Shown here piece after piece: positions 9,001 through 15,380 of a stretch of DNA of 33,384 nt. The stretch covers positions 1 through 33,384 of the forward strand of contig JAGHVO010000024.1 of the NCBI GenBank assembly GCA_018064245.1, written 5' to 3'. The notes under the pieces are model-generated. The model did no database searches, was not told where the DNA came from, and saw only the letters and a list, made by a program, of their open reading frames with translations. The position numbers were made by a program, and so were the translations under genes. The stretch is from Candidatus Colimorpha pelethequi (GTDB lineage: Bacteria > Bacteroidota > Bacteroidia > Bacteroidales > P3). How positions within the stretch are numbered: the first letter of the stretch is position 1; the number at the start of each line of letters is the position of its first letter.

Positions 9001-11677
9001 TTCTCGTGTCCTTTCTAAGTTCCCCATCACCATTCCTCAAGATGCGGCATTCGGCTACACCAAGATGCGCCTCATTCTTTCTCACGATTCTACGGAGGTT
9101 GTTGATCCCACTTCTGCCACCAGTACGATAGAGCATGGCGCTGTACTTGACTTTCTACTGTATGTCGACGACGACATGCCTCCTGTTGACGTAGCCTTGA
9201 CGCGCATCGCTCGGCTGCATAAACAAATCGTGGATTCTTCCGACCATTTCATCGGATTCATGATGGCTAACAAGGGTACCGCCGCTTTGTCGTCGGCAAC
9301 AGTCATCGCTACATACGACCAGATTGATGAGGGTACTGTGGTTTACGACACTATCAACTGGACGGGCAATTTGCAGCCAGGCATGTCAACCTATATCCAA
9401 CTGAACCACCACGACTTTGCATTGGGTACGACTAATTTGAGCCTGACGGTTTATGCTGACGGTGATTCGATTGATAATAATAACACTATTGAGTACTCCT
9501 ACCATCGTTTCCATGTCATTGTGTTATCGTTTGAAGATGACTTTGATGGCGATGAGAATATGTGGTATGCTCCCGTGGGTACTAATGCCTATACTAGAAA
9601 CTACTGGGAACGTGGTACTCCTACAAAGACCAATATTTCTGCACCATTTACCGCTCCGAATGTCTATGCTACCAGTTTGACTGAAGTCATCCAGACGGGC
9701 AAGCGTGGTAATAGAAGCGTACTCTATTCTCCTGTCATAGACATGTCAACGATTTTGAGTGACACTATCTCATTCCGATTGGCTCGCAACATGGGGGAAG
9801 GTAGCTCGATGTACATCGAATTCTGGAACTATGAATTCCATTGGACGAAGCTCGACGCTTCTGAAGTGGTTGAGAACTGGTATGATTCCGATGACGGCTT
9901 TACGGGCAATAGCTCGGGCTATGACTTGTATAAATTCTCCACGGCGTTGCTGCAATCGGACTTCCCCGAACTGCTGCAGTTTAGGGTCGTTTACCAGACC
10001 AAACCTCAGTCTAATGACAATGCTTCTTTTGGTGAGGGTTGCGCAATCGATAATTTCTCCATCAAACGTGGTCAACGCGCTGTCGATGCCGGTGTTGTCG
10101 CTATCACGTATCCTACCGAACCCAAGTATGGCCAGACTATTTATCCTACGGTCGTCGTGCACAACTATGGCTATGGACTTTTGACAGGATTCAACGTGGC
10201 CTACCTGCCCTATGGAACTTATCTGGCTATTGTTGAAGAATGCCGCGATACAATCGCTCCAGGTGCCAATATCTCGTACACTTTCAATCACCCATTCATC
10301 GTGACGAATGATTATCCTGATACTTTCCAAATGAAGGCATTCACCAATATCTCGCTTGACTTGTATCATGAGAATGATACTGTACAGCAAGACTTTGTGT
10401 TGCATCCTCTGGACAGTGATATGGAGATGCTGTCGTTCTTGTCGCCGCAGGAACGTATTGTGGCTGGCGATTCAATCTTGACGACGGTATGCCTGAGAAA
10501 CTTTGGCTTGCACGATGTGTCGGAGACGGATGTTACCTGTATTTACAATAACGAACCTTCAGTGACGGAACATCTTGATTTTATGAGTCTCTTGGGAAGA
10601 CCGTTGGCTCCGGCAGAGTCATTCAATTATACGTTCCACCAGCGTTATCGTGCTTCTATCGGTGCCATGTATCTGACGGCTTACTGCCATGCCGACAATG
10701 ATGAATATGTTTATAACGATACCATCAAGCTTCGTATGGAGGGTATTACTGCAATCAAGGATTTGAAGGCAGCCAGCGTGGTTGTTGATACCTCTTCGCA
10801 CGATTTTGTGAAAATTGAATTGATGATCGAGAATGTCGGTGCCCGTGGCGCCAACGATTTCGAGGTGGGATTCTGGATCGACAACGATACTACAACCATC
10901 TTCCGTCAGACCTTCTGGAGAGATCTTCCTTTGGCTGCGTTGAACAGCACTTGCTTTGTGTTCGACACCACCTTGCCAATGCGTACTGCTCCTTATAACC
11001 AGGTTGTTGGTTTCGTCCACGTTGACGGCGACAATGACCCGAGCAATGATACGACGAATGCAATTTCGACGCAGTACGTGGATCTCCTTGTCCACAAGGT
11101 TCAGATTGAGGAAAACCGCGAGGATACGTGCCATGTGCGTCTTGTTGTCGAGAATATTGGTAACCTTACATATGGTCGAGCCAGCCAGATACGTGCGACC
11201 ATCAATGGAACAACATTGTCGGAGTCGATAACTACGGATCTCGTTCCAGGCCGCATCCAGCATATCAACTTCACGGGTACGATTCCAAAGAATTCTCAAC
11301 GTCAGTATGAAGGAACTGGTAAGATTACAGTTTCCGGTGACCGCAACCAAACCAACAACCAGACTTCTGTTGTTGAGGTCATCAACTACTTTGAGGGCAT
11401 TCCTTTGGTTGAAGGTGAAGGCGGTCTGGAATTGCAGCAGAACTACCCGAACCCATATTCGGGCATGACCACTGTCAATTTCACGTTGCCCACCAGCTCC
11501 AGCGTACGTTTCTTCATAATGGACATGACAGGTCGTATCTGCCACCAGCAAACAGGCCACTATGATGCAGGCGAACATGCCATCGTTATTGACGGCGCGA
11601 ACTATGCTTCCGGAGTTTATTTCTATGGTGTAGAAAGCGAAGGCGTAGTGCGTATGCGTAAGATGGTGATTCGATGA
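11..11677 (+). CDS. Giant (3888 aa) multidomain T9SS-exported surface protein
   Basis: Residues 1-22 form a signal peptide ending in SKAQ, and the last ~80 residues form a type A T9SS sorting domain (NYPNPYSG near residue 3811, ending KMVIR). Modules, with rough positions: a jelly-roll 'choice-of-anchor' domain at 25-212; a beta module at ~350-520; a CARDB-like domain at ~530-640; a right-handed beta-helix at ~654-1075; CARDB; an Ig-like segment; a lamin-tail-like domain from ~1278; CARDB; Ig-like; a second copy of the ~350-520 module at ~1690-1860; CARDB; a second beta-helix at ~1999-2430; several CARDB-like domains; a GEVED-like domain around 2900-3050 (VYIDYNRDGSYTSNEQC at ~2974); a second jelly-roll at ~3171-3355; and about four more CARDB-like domains. 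There are no catalytic motifs. The build suggests a cell-surface adhesin or scaffold, but the ligand is unknown. Only 10 bases precede the ATG, so an upstream in-frame extension cannot be excluded, although the signal peptide supports this start. The stop overlaps the tilS start (ATGA). Confidence 0.93.
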   Translation: MKKQFLFFLMSFLMVGFVSKAQITELYHQGFEVGESANYSDPSGLSGISTSLRSGGSRSLQMHHVNGQNDVILLDTIDCSGNASFSSFTLEFMHICDVDPTTCQSPSLVAVVHVKRPSVSTWTQLTQAYYNTAEGGSEDFMYTSTFSKVSYGDWDGTTPTNTWWKHERFDLDNYFRGVAVADRKLEVRLTLMARTTTGQSSAGWYLDDIIVKASPQPIVKPTLNMVSYPDLDVYPSSRGAMIVTDVSTTASQGMCTDSIYVQYKVGSSSQIMRIPMAPVSGTANRYAARIPFCGYDTVMQFRVIARDATTNHNTATFPFNESAWCSYHHVRGVQNNNALSAPESLSNSAAYPFPAFGDARSEYVYDQATMAQAGYGPGAITDLTFTIQSASVMQRRERFQIRMRNMPSSYVTSSTGVFFSDYMKTVYDSVLVIEASAVGATQTIHLQDTFFYAGEDIVMQIFSDNASSDPAATSIKHFPTVGNKKTINKGSHASLGINPFTNPDFAFGELTTTRPHFLFNARKNPVLIYDCGISALTYPNEENASRVGVGDSVCVWLKNYGASNINAVRIAYQLDENAPAYYSWTGSLAGGDSVRVRLTSSQVFTVGYHNIKAWVEDTITSGGNRYRDYEPYNDTSYAEFISCAGPMSGVRQVGGTGADFETVEELLFALQRCGVNGPLTVKLSSGVYNPITIPEISGISATNYVQFEPLSGEVTFVADAENDNIVDVRNEGNIRFKNIGFVLNATTEGTHTALVRLSANSTGTQFNNCSFVDNSTSQSTTLLWIEGCNNIVVDSCSFQGGHIGVDMAGTASDIRATNNRIAHSEFSHQVTNAISVSNQTDVVIDSNFMHDVTSNTSYILLAQHCYNNSRIINNKVYSSHGAGCMGVTNLNGTSAAPVIIANNMLVDIDDGISNLASTPLNVISAQYLKVVYNSIKLVANERVNVAAATFGGGLINNCSFQNNVVTCFDTTNFALAYMPGSGSGNVVGHNVYYSMGEVLNKCSGQQCSSLSGWRTMVPQDSLSRFANPGFLNGSLVDLRTYSPEIKGCGVPVAGVTSDMFGNVRDAVAPCAGAFEFVALFYDFNIEGLESPVAEYCDAPANIPLNVVVRNTGVSVFDPATSGTVTIFYNLNGQTGSAVVNETIPAGGSATIHTGLNLQMPPSGQQDAVYNLGVIVSSTLDPNAMNDTSTFVVVSHYHPQAPNVANQTVNYGTSANFTSISGLDSWKIDAYNSGRSRTSTVCWYSDSLATTPFFCGNTYTTDPLYDDTVFYVSQKRMLPLMKITEVQFNRTGAGVTAPYPDWFGANTKFAVELTNVGDAPANLAGDSLCLISATGSYNNKNWVLPAVVVEPGQSIVLQFRTGTTTDSSATLYYSSNIEPQAATKFAVLYRDGTGISDAVAFNDHVSGTASVNAWWTGANVPSYLWSGNGITLEATAAGVRRMSWPANPSASPSNSAQYWQLSSNTNRMTLGEAESSLLMYVDNGCEGERTRVEVTIDDLTRPTVDLVLDEPQADEGCGLTDEPVSVVLHNYGIQSASPIYIHYTVGTTVYTDTISTALAPSESITHTFSHLLDMRTNSDSVFNVTAWVTAFSGDFDRTNDTSRASFAVRFTPSIPDIPSPVFVPYGTMATLASQTPLLEGVSLAWYDHNMQYLGVADSFTTNILYVPDSMFVQGVASTHHTSNIGTLATLTTPTSASQPSPYNTIRKYAKEQYMYLASDLIAAGVQPGPITSVAFYFDTLMGTSNSVTFNDYSIYMGATDLTAFATSGNNWVAVDEVYNSSNMTVSKSMKGWITHDLETPFVWDGVSNVVVQVCRSLNTAYTAGVKIRYTTSANRALYKYDNTNPVCSSTAAGSRVGVCPDVQFGYPVTDGCQGPIKCIHLDVVGAPDFDMGVEWQEGMDTMVYTSCGNTTVNVNVLNRGLSVYSPSNYTVQYSIDGGAMTAVTNLPSVDAGGSVLTPLFSQTLTPGRHIVRSVITATGDTIHSNDTIVMMLPVRFCGGTYTIGAGMDYATISEALDSLAQVGVAGPVVFNIQSGTYNEQLVMPNVLGVSDINTVTFQAASGDAEDVTISYAPVAATNYVVNIDRASYFTFKNLSIYAHGPQAASNAVNIANASDIRFDGVSIKVLGTNNNAGSSVVVVGDSVSNLTFFKCVLDSGYYAVKATATEIGNSTNITVDSCLIRGFYSQGLSLTNVNNITIRRNTILAGVTISGRALTGIYVEGSQASLLIEKNFINISDTKNGAKTGIVLKDVRGTNTNRGRLCNNMIALYSPTNATASIGISLDGTTRYINVYYNTVRLETGATATATSSFKATSNVSNTYVLNNIFSNYSKGYAYYVQSTAAVTTSNYNNYFSNSPTRLAFWGTEQATLGALRAASGGDINSLNLEAYFVSENDPHLAIGNLATKAQYNADVPEDIDGTMRTPIPSPTIGAHEYVREVHDIAIVKIMSPTIDTRCVESDTIMVCVKFYNNGSSNETNVSWYAELQDVPGAISATRNFATFPLGQEKIDSVPLLLPLGIVDTQTVVVHLTANPDNELSNNIDSSRFYSSPAFNISATSFTSPSGCDLRSATIQVTIKNEGEKPINGSHPIELGFEAFLNTPNGVTVPNLPINSTSTITLGSDLPVGVSRTVSFPSPFNLYPTGVDTNIVVRARCWVHYQYDVKPQRDTTGYTNIQSYYMPKSPVGEDLHIPYATWDTLWASQINGRPIRWYRDSTQAPFQSTNNTNAYYSRSRHWDNPPQYFHDSVYYLNCLSDKSCPSYFSPIHVYLNPRVAVDVAAVEVVQPYSPRVYQEEDTVMIKIINYGSQPATDIPIVYEFSKVAANGTRTVLQTVREICHNTLNQDSVFFYKFEELIHIPSELRNTNANYFFRAWTEMPGEMIPLNDTIRGGAVKATLAETVYNSPAITNTEGLDITRVSYNSLDWEMPEVGRSYFNLGTYVRPEAGVLHLMRLTTDSLLFECANNENSDDYTKRGRLQVYIDYNRDGSYTSNEQCVDEMVTSRVLSKFPITIPQDAAFGYTKMRLILSHDSTEVVDPTSATSTIEHGAVLDFLLYVDDDMPPVDVALTRIARLHKQIVDSSDHFIGFMMANKGTAALSSATVIATYDQIDEGTVVYDTINWTGNLQPGMSTYIQLNHHDFALGTTNLSLTVYADGDSIDNNNTIEYSYHRFHVIVLSFEDDFDGDENMWYAPVGTNAYTRNYWERGTPTKTNISAPFTAPNVYATSLTEVIQTGKRGNRSVLYSPVIDMSTILSDTISFRLARNMGEGSSMYIEFWNYEFHWTKLDASEVVENWYDSDDGFTGNSSGYDLYKFSTALLQSDFPELLQFRVVYQTKPQSNDNASFGEGCAIDNFSIKRGQRAVDAGVVAITYPTEPKYGQTIYPTVVVHNYGYGLLTGFNVAYLPYGTYLAIVEECRDTIAPGANISYTFNHPFIVTNDYPDTFQMKAFTNISLDLYHENDTVQQDFVLHPLDSDMEMLSFLSPQERIVAGDSILTTVCLRNFGLHDVSETDVTCIYNNEPSVTEHLDFMSLLGRPLAPAESFNYTFHQRYRASIGAMYLTAYCHADNDEYVYNDTIKLRMEGITAIKDLKAASVVVDTSSHDFVKIELMIENVGARGANDFEVGFWIDNDTTTIFRQTFWRDLPLAALNSTCFVFDTTLPMRTAPYNQVVGFVHVDGDNDPSNDTTNAISTQYVDLLVHKVQIEENREDTCHVRLVVENIGNLTYGRASQIRATINGTTLSESITTDLVPGRIQHINFTGTIPKNSQRQYEGTGKITVSGDRNQTNNQTSVVEVINYFEGIPLVEGEGGLELQQNYPNPYSGMTTVNFTLPTSSSVRFFIMDMTGRICHQQTGHYDAGEHAIVIDGANYASGVYFYGVESEGVVRMRKMVIR

Positions 11678-12987
11678 TCAACCGATTTAGGTCATATATC
11701 AATGAGCAACACCTTTTCCCGACAGGGGAGGAGGTGTTGCTTGCTATTAGCGGTGGCGTGGATTCAACGGTGCTTTGTGACTTGATGCACGAGGCGGGTT
11801 TCCGATTCTCCATGGCACATTGCAATTTCCACTTGCGTCCAGGCGATTGCGACCGCGACGAGGCCTTTGTGCGCCAGTTGGCGGACCGCTATGGCGTGAA
11901 GTTGTACGTTGCCGAATTCGACACAATGAGGGAATCGCAACAAAGCCATCAGTCGATTGAAGAGACTGCTCGAAGGCTCCGTTACGAGTTCTTTGCGAAG
12001 GTCTGTCGAGAGCAAGGTATGACTACTGTGGCGACTGCGCATCATCGTGACGACGCTACCGAGACTTTTTTCCTCAATTTGTTGCGTGGTACAGGCATCG
12101 CAGGACTGCATGGCATCTTGCCTTCGTCGCCGTTGCCCAACCACAAGGATGGCGAGGAACACTTGCGTTTGGTGCGTCCGTTGTTGTCGTTCGGACGGAA
12201 CGAGATTGAAACGTATGCCTTCAACCACGGATTGCAGCATGTAGAGGATATCACCAATCAGTCGTTAGAATACCGTCGCAACCAGATCCGTCACCAACTG
12301 CTTCCCCTCCTGCGGGAATTGGCACCAGGGTTCGATGCAACAATGCAGGCAAATATTCAAAGGCTCCAAGAAACCGAACAGCTCTTTGCCCAAAAAATTG
12401 CTGATTACAAGCGCAGGCTAGTCCACCAATCGGATGACGGTGACTATTTGATACTTTCCGAGATTGACGATTTGCGCCCTCAAGAGACGATTTTTTTTGA
12501 ACTGTTGCGCGACTACGGATTCAAGTCGGCGCAGGCTTCTGCCATTCTTGCAGGCTTGCATGGCGCTTCGGGAGCGCAGTTCTTCTCCACGACGCATCGC
12601 CTTGTGCGAGATCGTGAACGGCTGCTATTGGCTCCTTTGACTCGACAAGTACAGACTTGCAAAGTGACTTTTGAGGTCAAGGAACGTAATGCAGTTGACC
12701 TTCGTGCCGACAAATCCGAGGCGTTTTTTGATGCCGACAAGGTTCATTTCCCATTGCACGAACGGCAGTGGCGTCACGGAGACCGTTTCTGTCCTTTTGG
12801 AATGAAAGGCTCGAAACTGCTCAGCGACTTTTTCTGCGATGAGAAGATGACCTTGTTGGAGAAAGAACAGCAACTTTTGTTGTGCGACGCCGACGACAAT
12901 ATCCTTTGGGTAGTAGGACGTAGGGCTTCAGCTGTGGCAGTAGTCACGTCCGAGACTGAACGAGTGCTTGTGGCGAAAAAAATATAG
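11674..12987 (+). CDS. tilS: tRNA(Ile)-lysidine synthase TilS
   Basis: TilS ligates lysine to C34 of tRNA-Ile2 (anticodon CAU) using ATP, so the tRNA reads AUA codons; it is normally essential and acts in the cytosol. The 437-residue protein has the PP-loop motif SGGVDS at residues 26-31, the following HCNFHLRP motif near 49-56, and the TAHHRDDATETFFLNLLRG block near 120-140. A C-terminal TilS domain contains FCPFGMKGSKLLSDFF near residue 370. Length is normal for Bacteroidota. The ATG lies inside the stop of the giant surface-protein gene (ATGATC, 4-base overlap). Its translation is therefore probably coupled to that gene, and no separate promoter is visible in the short upstream sequence. 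Confidence 0.96.
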   Translation: MINRFRSYINEQHLFPTGEEVLLAISGGVDSTVLCDLMHEAGFRFSMAHCNFHLRPGDCDRDEAFVRQLADRYGVKLYVAEFDTMRESQQSHQSIEETARRLRYEFFAKVCREQGMTTVATAHHRDDATETFFLNLLRGTGIAGLHGILPSSPLPNHKDGEEHLRLVRPLLSFGRNEIETYAFNHGLQHVEDITNQSLEYRRNQIRHQLLPLLRELAPGFDATMQANIQRLQETEQLFAQKIADYKRRLVHQSDDGDYLILSEIDDLRPQETIFFELLRDYGFKSAQASAILAGLHGASGAQFFSTTHRLVRDRERLLLAPLTRQVQTCKVTFEVKERNAVDLRADKSEAFFDADKVHFPLHERQWRHGDRFCPFGMKGSKLLSDFFCDEKMTLLEKEQQLLLCDADDNILWVVGRRASAVAVVTSETERVLVAKKI

Positions 12988-13037
12988 TCTGACGTTGCAA
13001 CAAAGGTCCCCATTTTTGTGTCTTTATTATATAAGTT

Positions 13038-13063
13038 AACCCGTTGGCGGAATTAATCAAGAG
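13038..13063. repeat. Solo 26-bp end of the IS982-like element
   Basis: Bases 13038-13063 are identical to 17492-17517, the left end of element copy A (core CCCGTTGGCGGAATTAATC), and the first ~20 also match the left end of copy B at 18588. After CAAGAG the sequences diverge, and no transposase remnant or opposite end is visible nearby. It sits between tilS and the first propeller paralogue. It is either a deletion scar or an end shared with a different related element. Confidence 0.7.
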
Positions 13064-13159
13064 AAAATCTACACCTGTTATGCGTTCAAGTAAAATGCGG
13101 GTAACCATCTTCTCGCCTATGATTGACGATATATATAACGACAATTGAAATTATAGAAT

Positions 13160-15205
13160 ATGACAATCAAAAGAACATTCTGGCTTGTAGCCATGACATT
13201 ATTATCTCTCACCGCCCACGCCCAGCATTTCGACTGGGTGAAATCCTACTCCGGACAGGAACCGACGGGAAAACTTTGGAACTATATCGTCAGTTCGGTT
13301 ACCGATTCCCGAGGCAATCTATACGTGGCAGGACAATTCGCCAACGGAGCCTCTATTGCTGGCCATGAACTACTGCCAATTACTCCACATGGAAGCCAGT
13401 GTGACAACCTTAACGCCGCTATCATAAAATTTTCTCCCGATGGTCAGATTCTGTGGAGCAAATCATTACACGCAAATGACGGCATGCCTTGCAATATTTA
13501 TGATATGGTTCTTGTTGGGGATACTGCTTTGTATGTAATGTCCCATGTCAATATTCCCTTTAAGGCTGGAGAGTACATTTATTTTTTTGACACGCTGGTG
13601 ACCATGGATAACGCATCCATTATGATGCACTCTGACAGCACATCCGCCAACATAGCAACTGCTTTTTCGATACTTAATTTGGATGGTGAATTTCAGGAAC
13701 ACCATTATCTGCAAATCGCATGGATTGATAGTGTAGGGCAACTTGTGACAATGGATAGACAGGACGGTAACCCAGCTTCTTCCAAACGCATACTCAACCA
13801 GGATTTCCCTCAAGGTCCGTTCTGTGTAGACCACGAGGGAAACATCTACATCGGACAAGTCCCCACCGACATCGTTGCATTGCTGGACGGCTCAGGGTAC
13901 CAATGGTTTTCCATTGAGAACGGAAAACTTTCAGGTGTAGTGATTATGGTGGACGGACATTCGCGGTTTACATTCTTCCCCGAAAACCGACCTGCATTGT
14001 CGAATTATCGAATCTTCAAGTTCTCGCCACACTTCGGAAGTATGCTCCAGCAGCGGTATGTCTTCGCAGAGACGCCATTTTGGGATGAGGATGTTACAAC
14101 CGCTGGAAGGCTGGCAATTGATGAAGAAGACAACATCTATCTATGCAATACCGTATCCAACAACTTTGGCAGTAGTGGCAGCGTGTCGCTTGTAGGGGGG
14201 AGTGGCATGACGCTGTCAGGACGTGAGGCCGACATGGGTTTCCTTATAAAATACAACAGAGACCTTATTCCACAATACATACGACAGATAGACTACCTGA
14301 ATACTCCCGACGAATCATTTTCAACCAACCATTCCTATTTTCATAGCATGACCATAGATGATGATTCAAACTCTTTGTTTGTGGTTGCCAGCACGGCAAA
14401 CCTTGATAACACAGATTCGATGTTTGTTGACGGAGTGCAATTCCCTGCCAACAAAAACGCCTTTTTCCTACGTTTTGACAAAACTAGTGGACGCTTCCTC
14501 TCCTACGGAGCAGTTCCTTCCAACAGGATTTCTACATTCCGTGGCAGAGCAAACCTGACCAATGTTATATGCAAGAACAACCGCGTGTTTGCACTGCCAG
14601 CCTATCAGAACAACATCCAGTGGCTGGACAATGAAATCAACATTGAGCCGTCCAAATGCGGAAAAGGATTGTATATTTGGGACTATGCAGGAAATCCACT
14701 CCAGTATATTGATTTCAATTCCACATCATCCTCCAGCGAACCGGGAACTGCACTTACATTGCACGATAGTGCATTGTATGTATGTGGCTATTCAACCTCC
14801 AATATGACTATTACCGATACAACAGTTTACGTATCGGGCAGTTCTTTGGCATACATTGCCCGCTATGTCGATACCACTTTCATGACCTCCTACATCCACA
14901 CAGAGGACCCCGGCGAGGTGAGCATCACGCTGGTGGAGGATGGTTTGGCGCTGGTGGCCTATCCCAATCCCTTCCGCCAGCGCGTGAACGTGGAATACTC
15001 CGGCCAGCAGCCCATCACCTCCGCCTACCTCACCGACATCATGGGCCGCACCGAGCAGGTTGAGCTGTCCGCCACCGCCCCAGGCCGCTACACCCTCGAC
15101 CTCACCGCCCGCCCTCAGGCCGCCTACCTCCTCACCCTCGTGACCCAAGACGGCCACCGCCACACCGTAAGGCTCCTCAAGCAAAGCGAAGTCTTCGGCA
15201 ACTAA
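13160..15205 (+). CDS. Secreted T9SS beta-propeller-like protein (paralogue 1, 681 aa)
   Basis: A signal peptide (residues 1-22, ending AHAQ) is followed by HFDWVKSYSG and VTDSRGNLYVAGQF, typical of SBBP-like beta-propeller repeats; similar blades recur (DHEGNIYIGQV, DEEDNIYLCNT). The last ~80 residues are a T9SS type A sorting domain (ALVAYPNPFRQRV, ending LLKQSEVFGN). The protein is expected to be exported to the outer membrane surface by T9SS; no enzymatic motif was seen. It is a tandem paralogue of the next gene: the two share nearly identical N-terminal and C-terminal DNA but have strongly diverged centres. The sorting-domain coding region is markedly GC-rich (41 of 60 bases at 15001-15060). 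No canonical promoter was found upstream. The ATG at 13160 directly precedes the signal peptide. Confidence 0.88.
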   Translation: MTIKRTFWLVAMTLLSLTAHAQHFDWVKSYSGQEPTGKLWNYIVSSVTDSRGNLYVAGQFANGASIAGHELLPITPHGSQCDNLNAAIIKFSPDGQILWSKSLHANDGMPCNIYDMVLVGDTALYVMSHVNIPFKAGEYIYFFDTLVTMDNASIMMHSDSTSANIATAFSILNLDGEFQEHHYLQIAWIDSVGQLVTMDRQDGNPASSKRILNQDFPQGPFCVDHEGNIYIGQVPTDIVALLDGSGYQWFSIENGKLSGVVIMVDGHSRFTFFPENRPALSNYRIFKFSPHFGSMLQQRYVFAETPFWDEDVTTAGRLAIDEEDNIYLCNTVSNNFGSSGSVSLVGGSGMTLSGREADMGFLIKYNRDLIPQYIRQIDYLNTPDESFSTNHSYFHSMTIDDDSNSLFVVASTANLDNTDSMFVDGVQFPANKNAFFLRFDKTSGRFLSYGAVPSNRISTFRGRANLTNVICKNNRVFALPAYQNNIQWLDNEINIEPSKCGKGLYIWDYAGNPLQYIDFNSTSSSSEPGTALTLHDSALYVCGYSTSNMTITDTTVYVSGSSLAYIARYVDTTFMTSYIHTEDPGEVSITLVEDGLALVAYPNPFRQRVNVEYSGQQPITSAYLTDIMGRTEQVELSATAPGRYTLDLTARPQAAYLLTLVTQDGHRHTVRLLKQSEVFGN

Positions 15206-15380
15206 AAATGAATTTACGTCAATCAACGTTCATCACTAATGACCCGTAAAGATGTTTTTTCTGTTAAACAAGAATTTCCACGAATGACCCACAAATTAAT
15301 TCATAAATAATTTTACTAACACACAGCAAGAAAGAATTAATTAAACACTAGTGGTTTTTCATATCAAAAAACTGACTATC

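Noticed and set aside
12944..13144. 66-codon minus-strand frame overlapping the tilS end
   Set aside because: It runs through the solo element end and into the tilS 3' end antisense. I see no signal, domain or relative that would support a gene.
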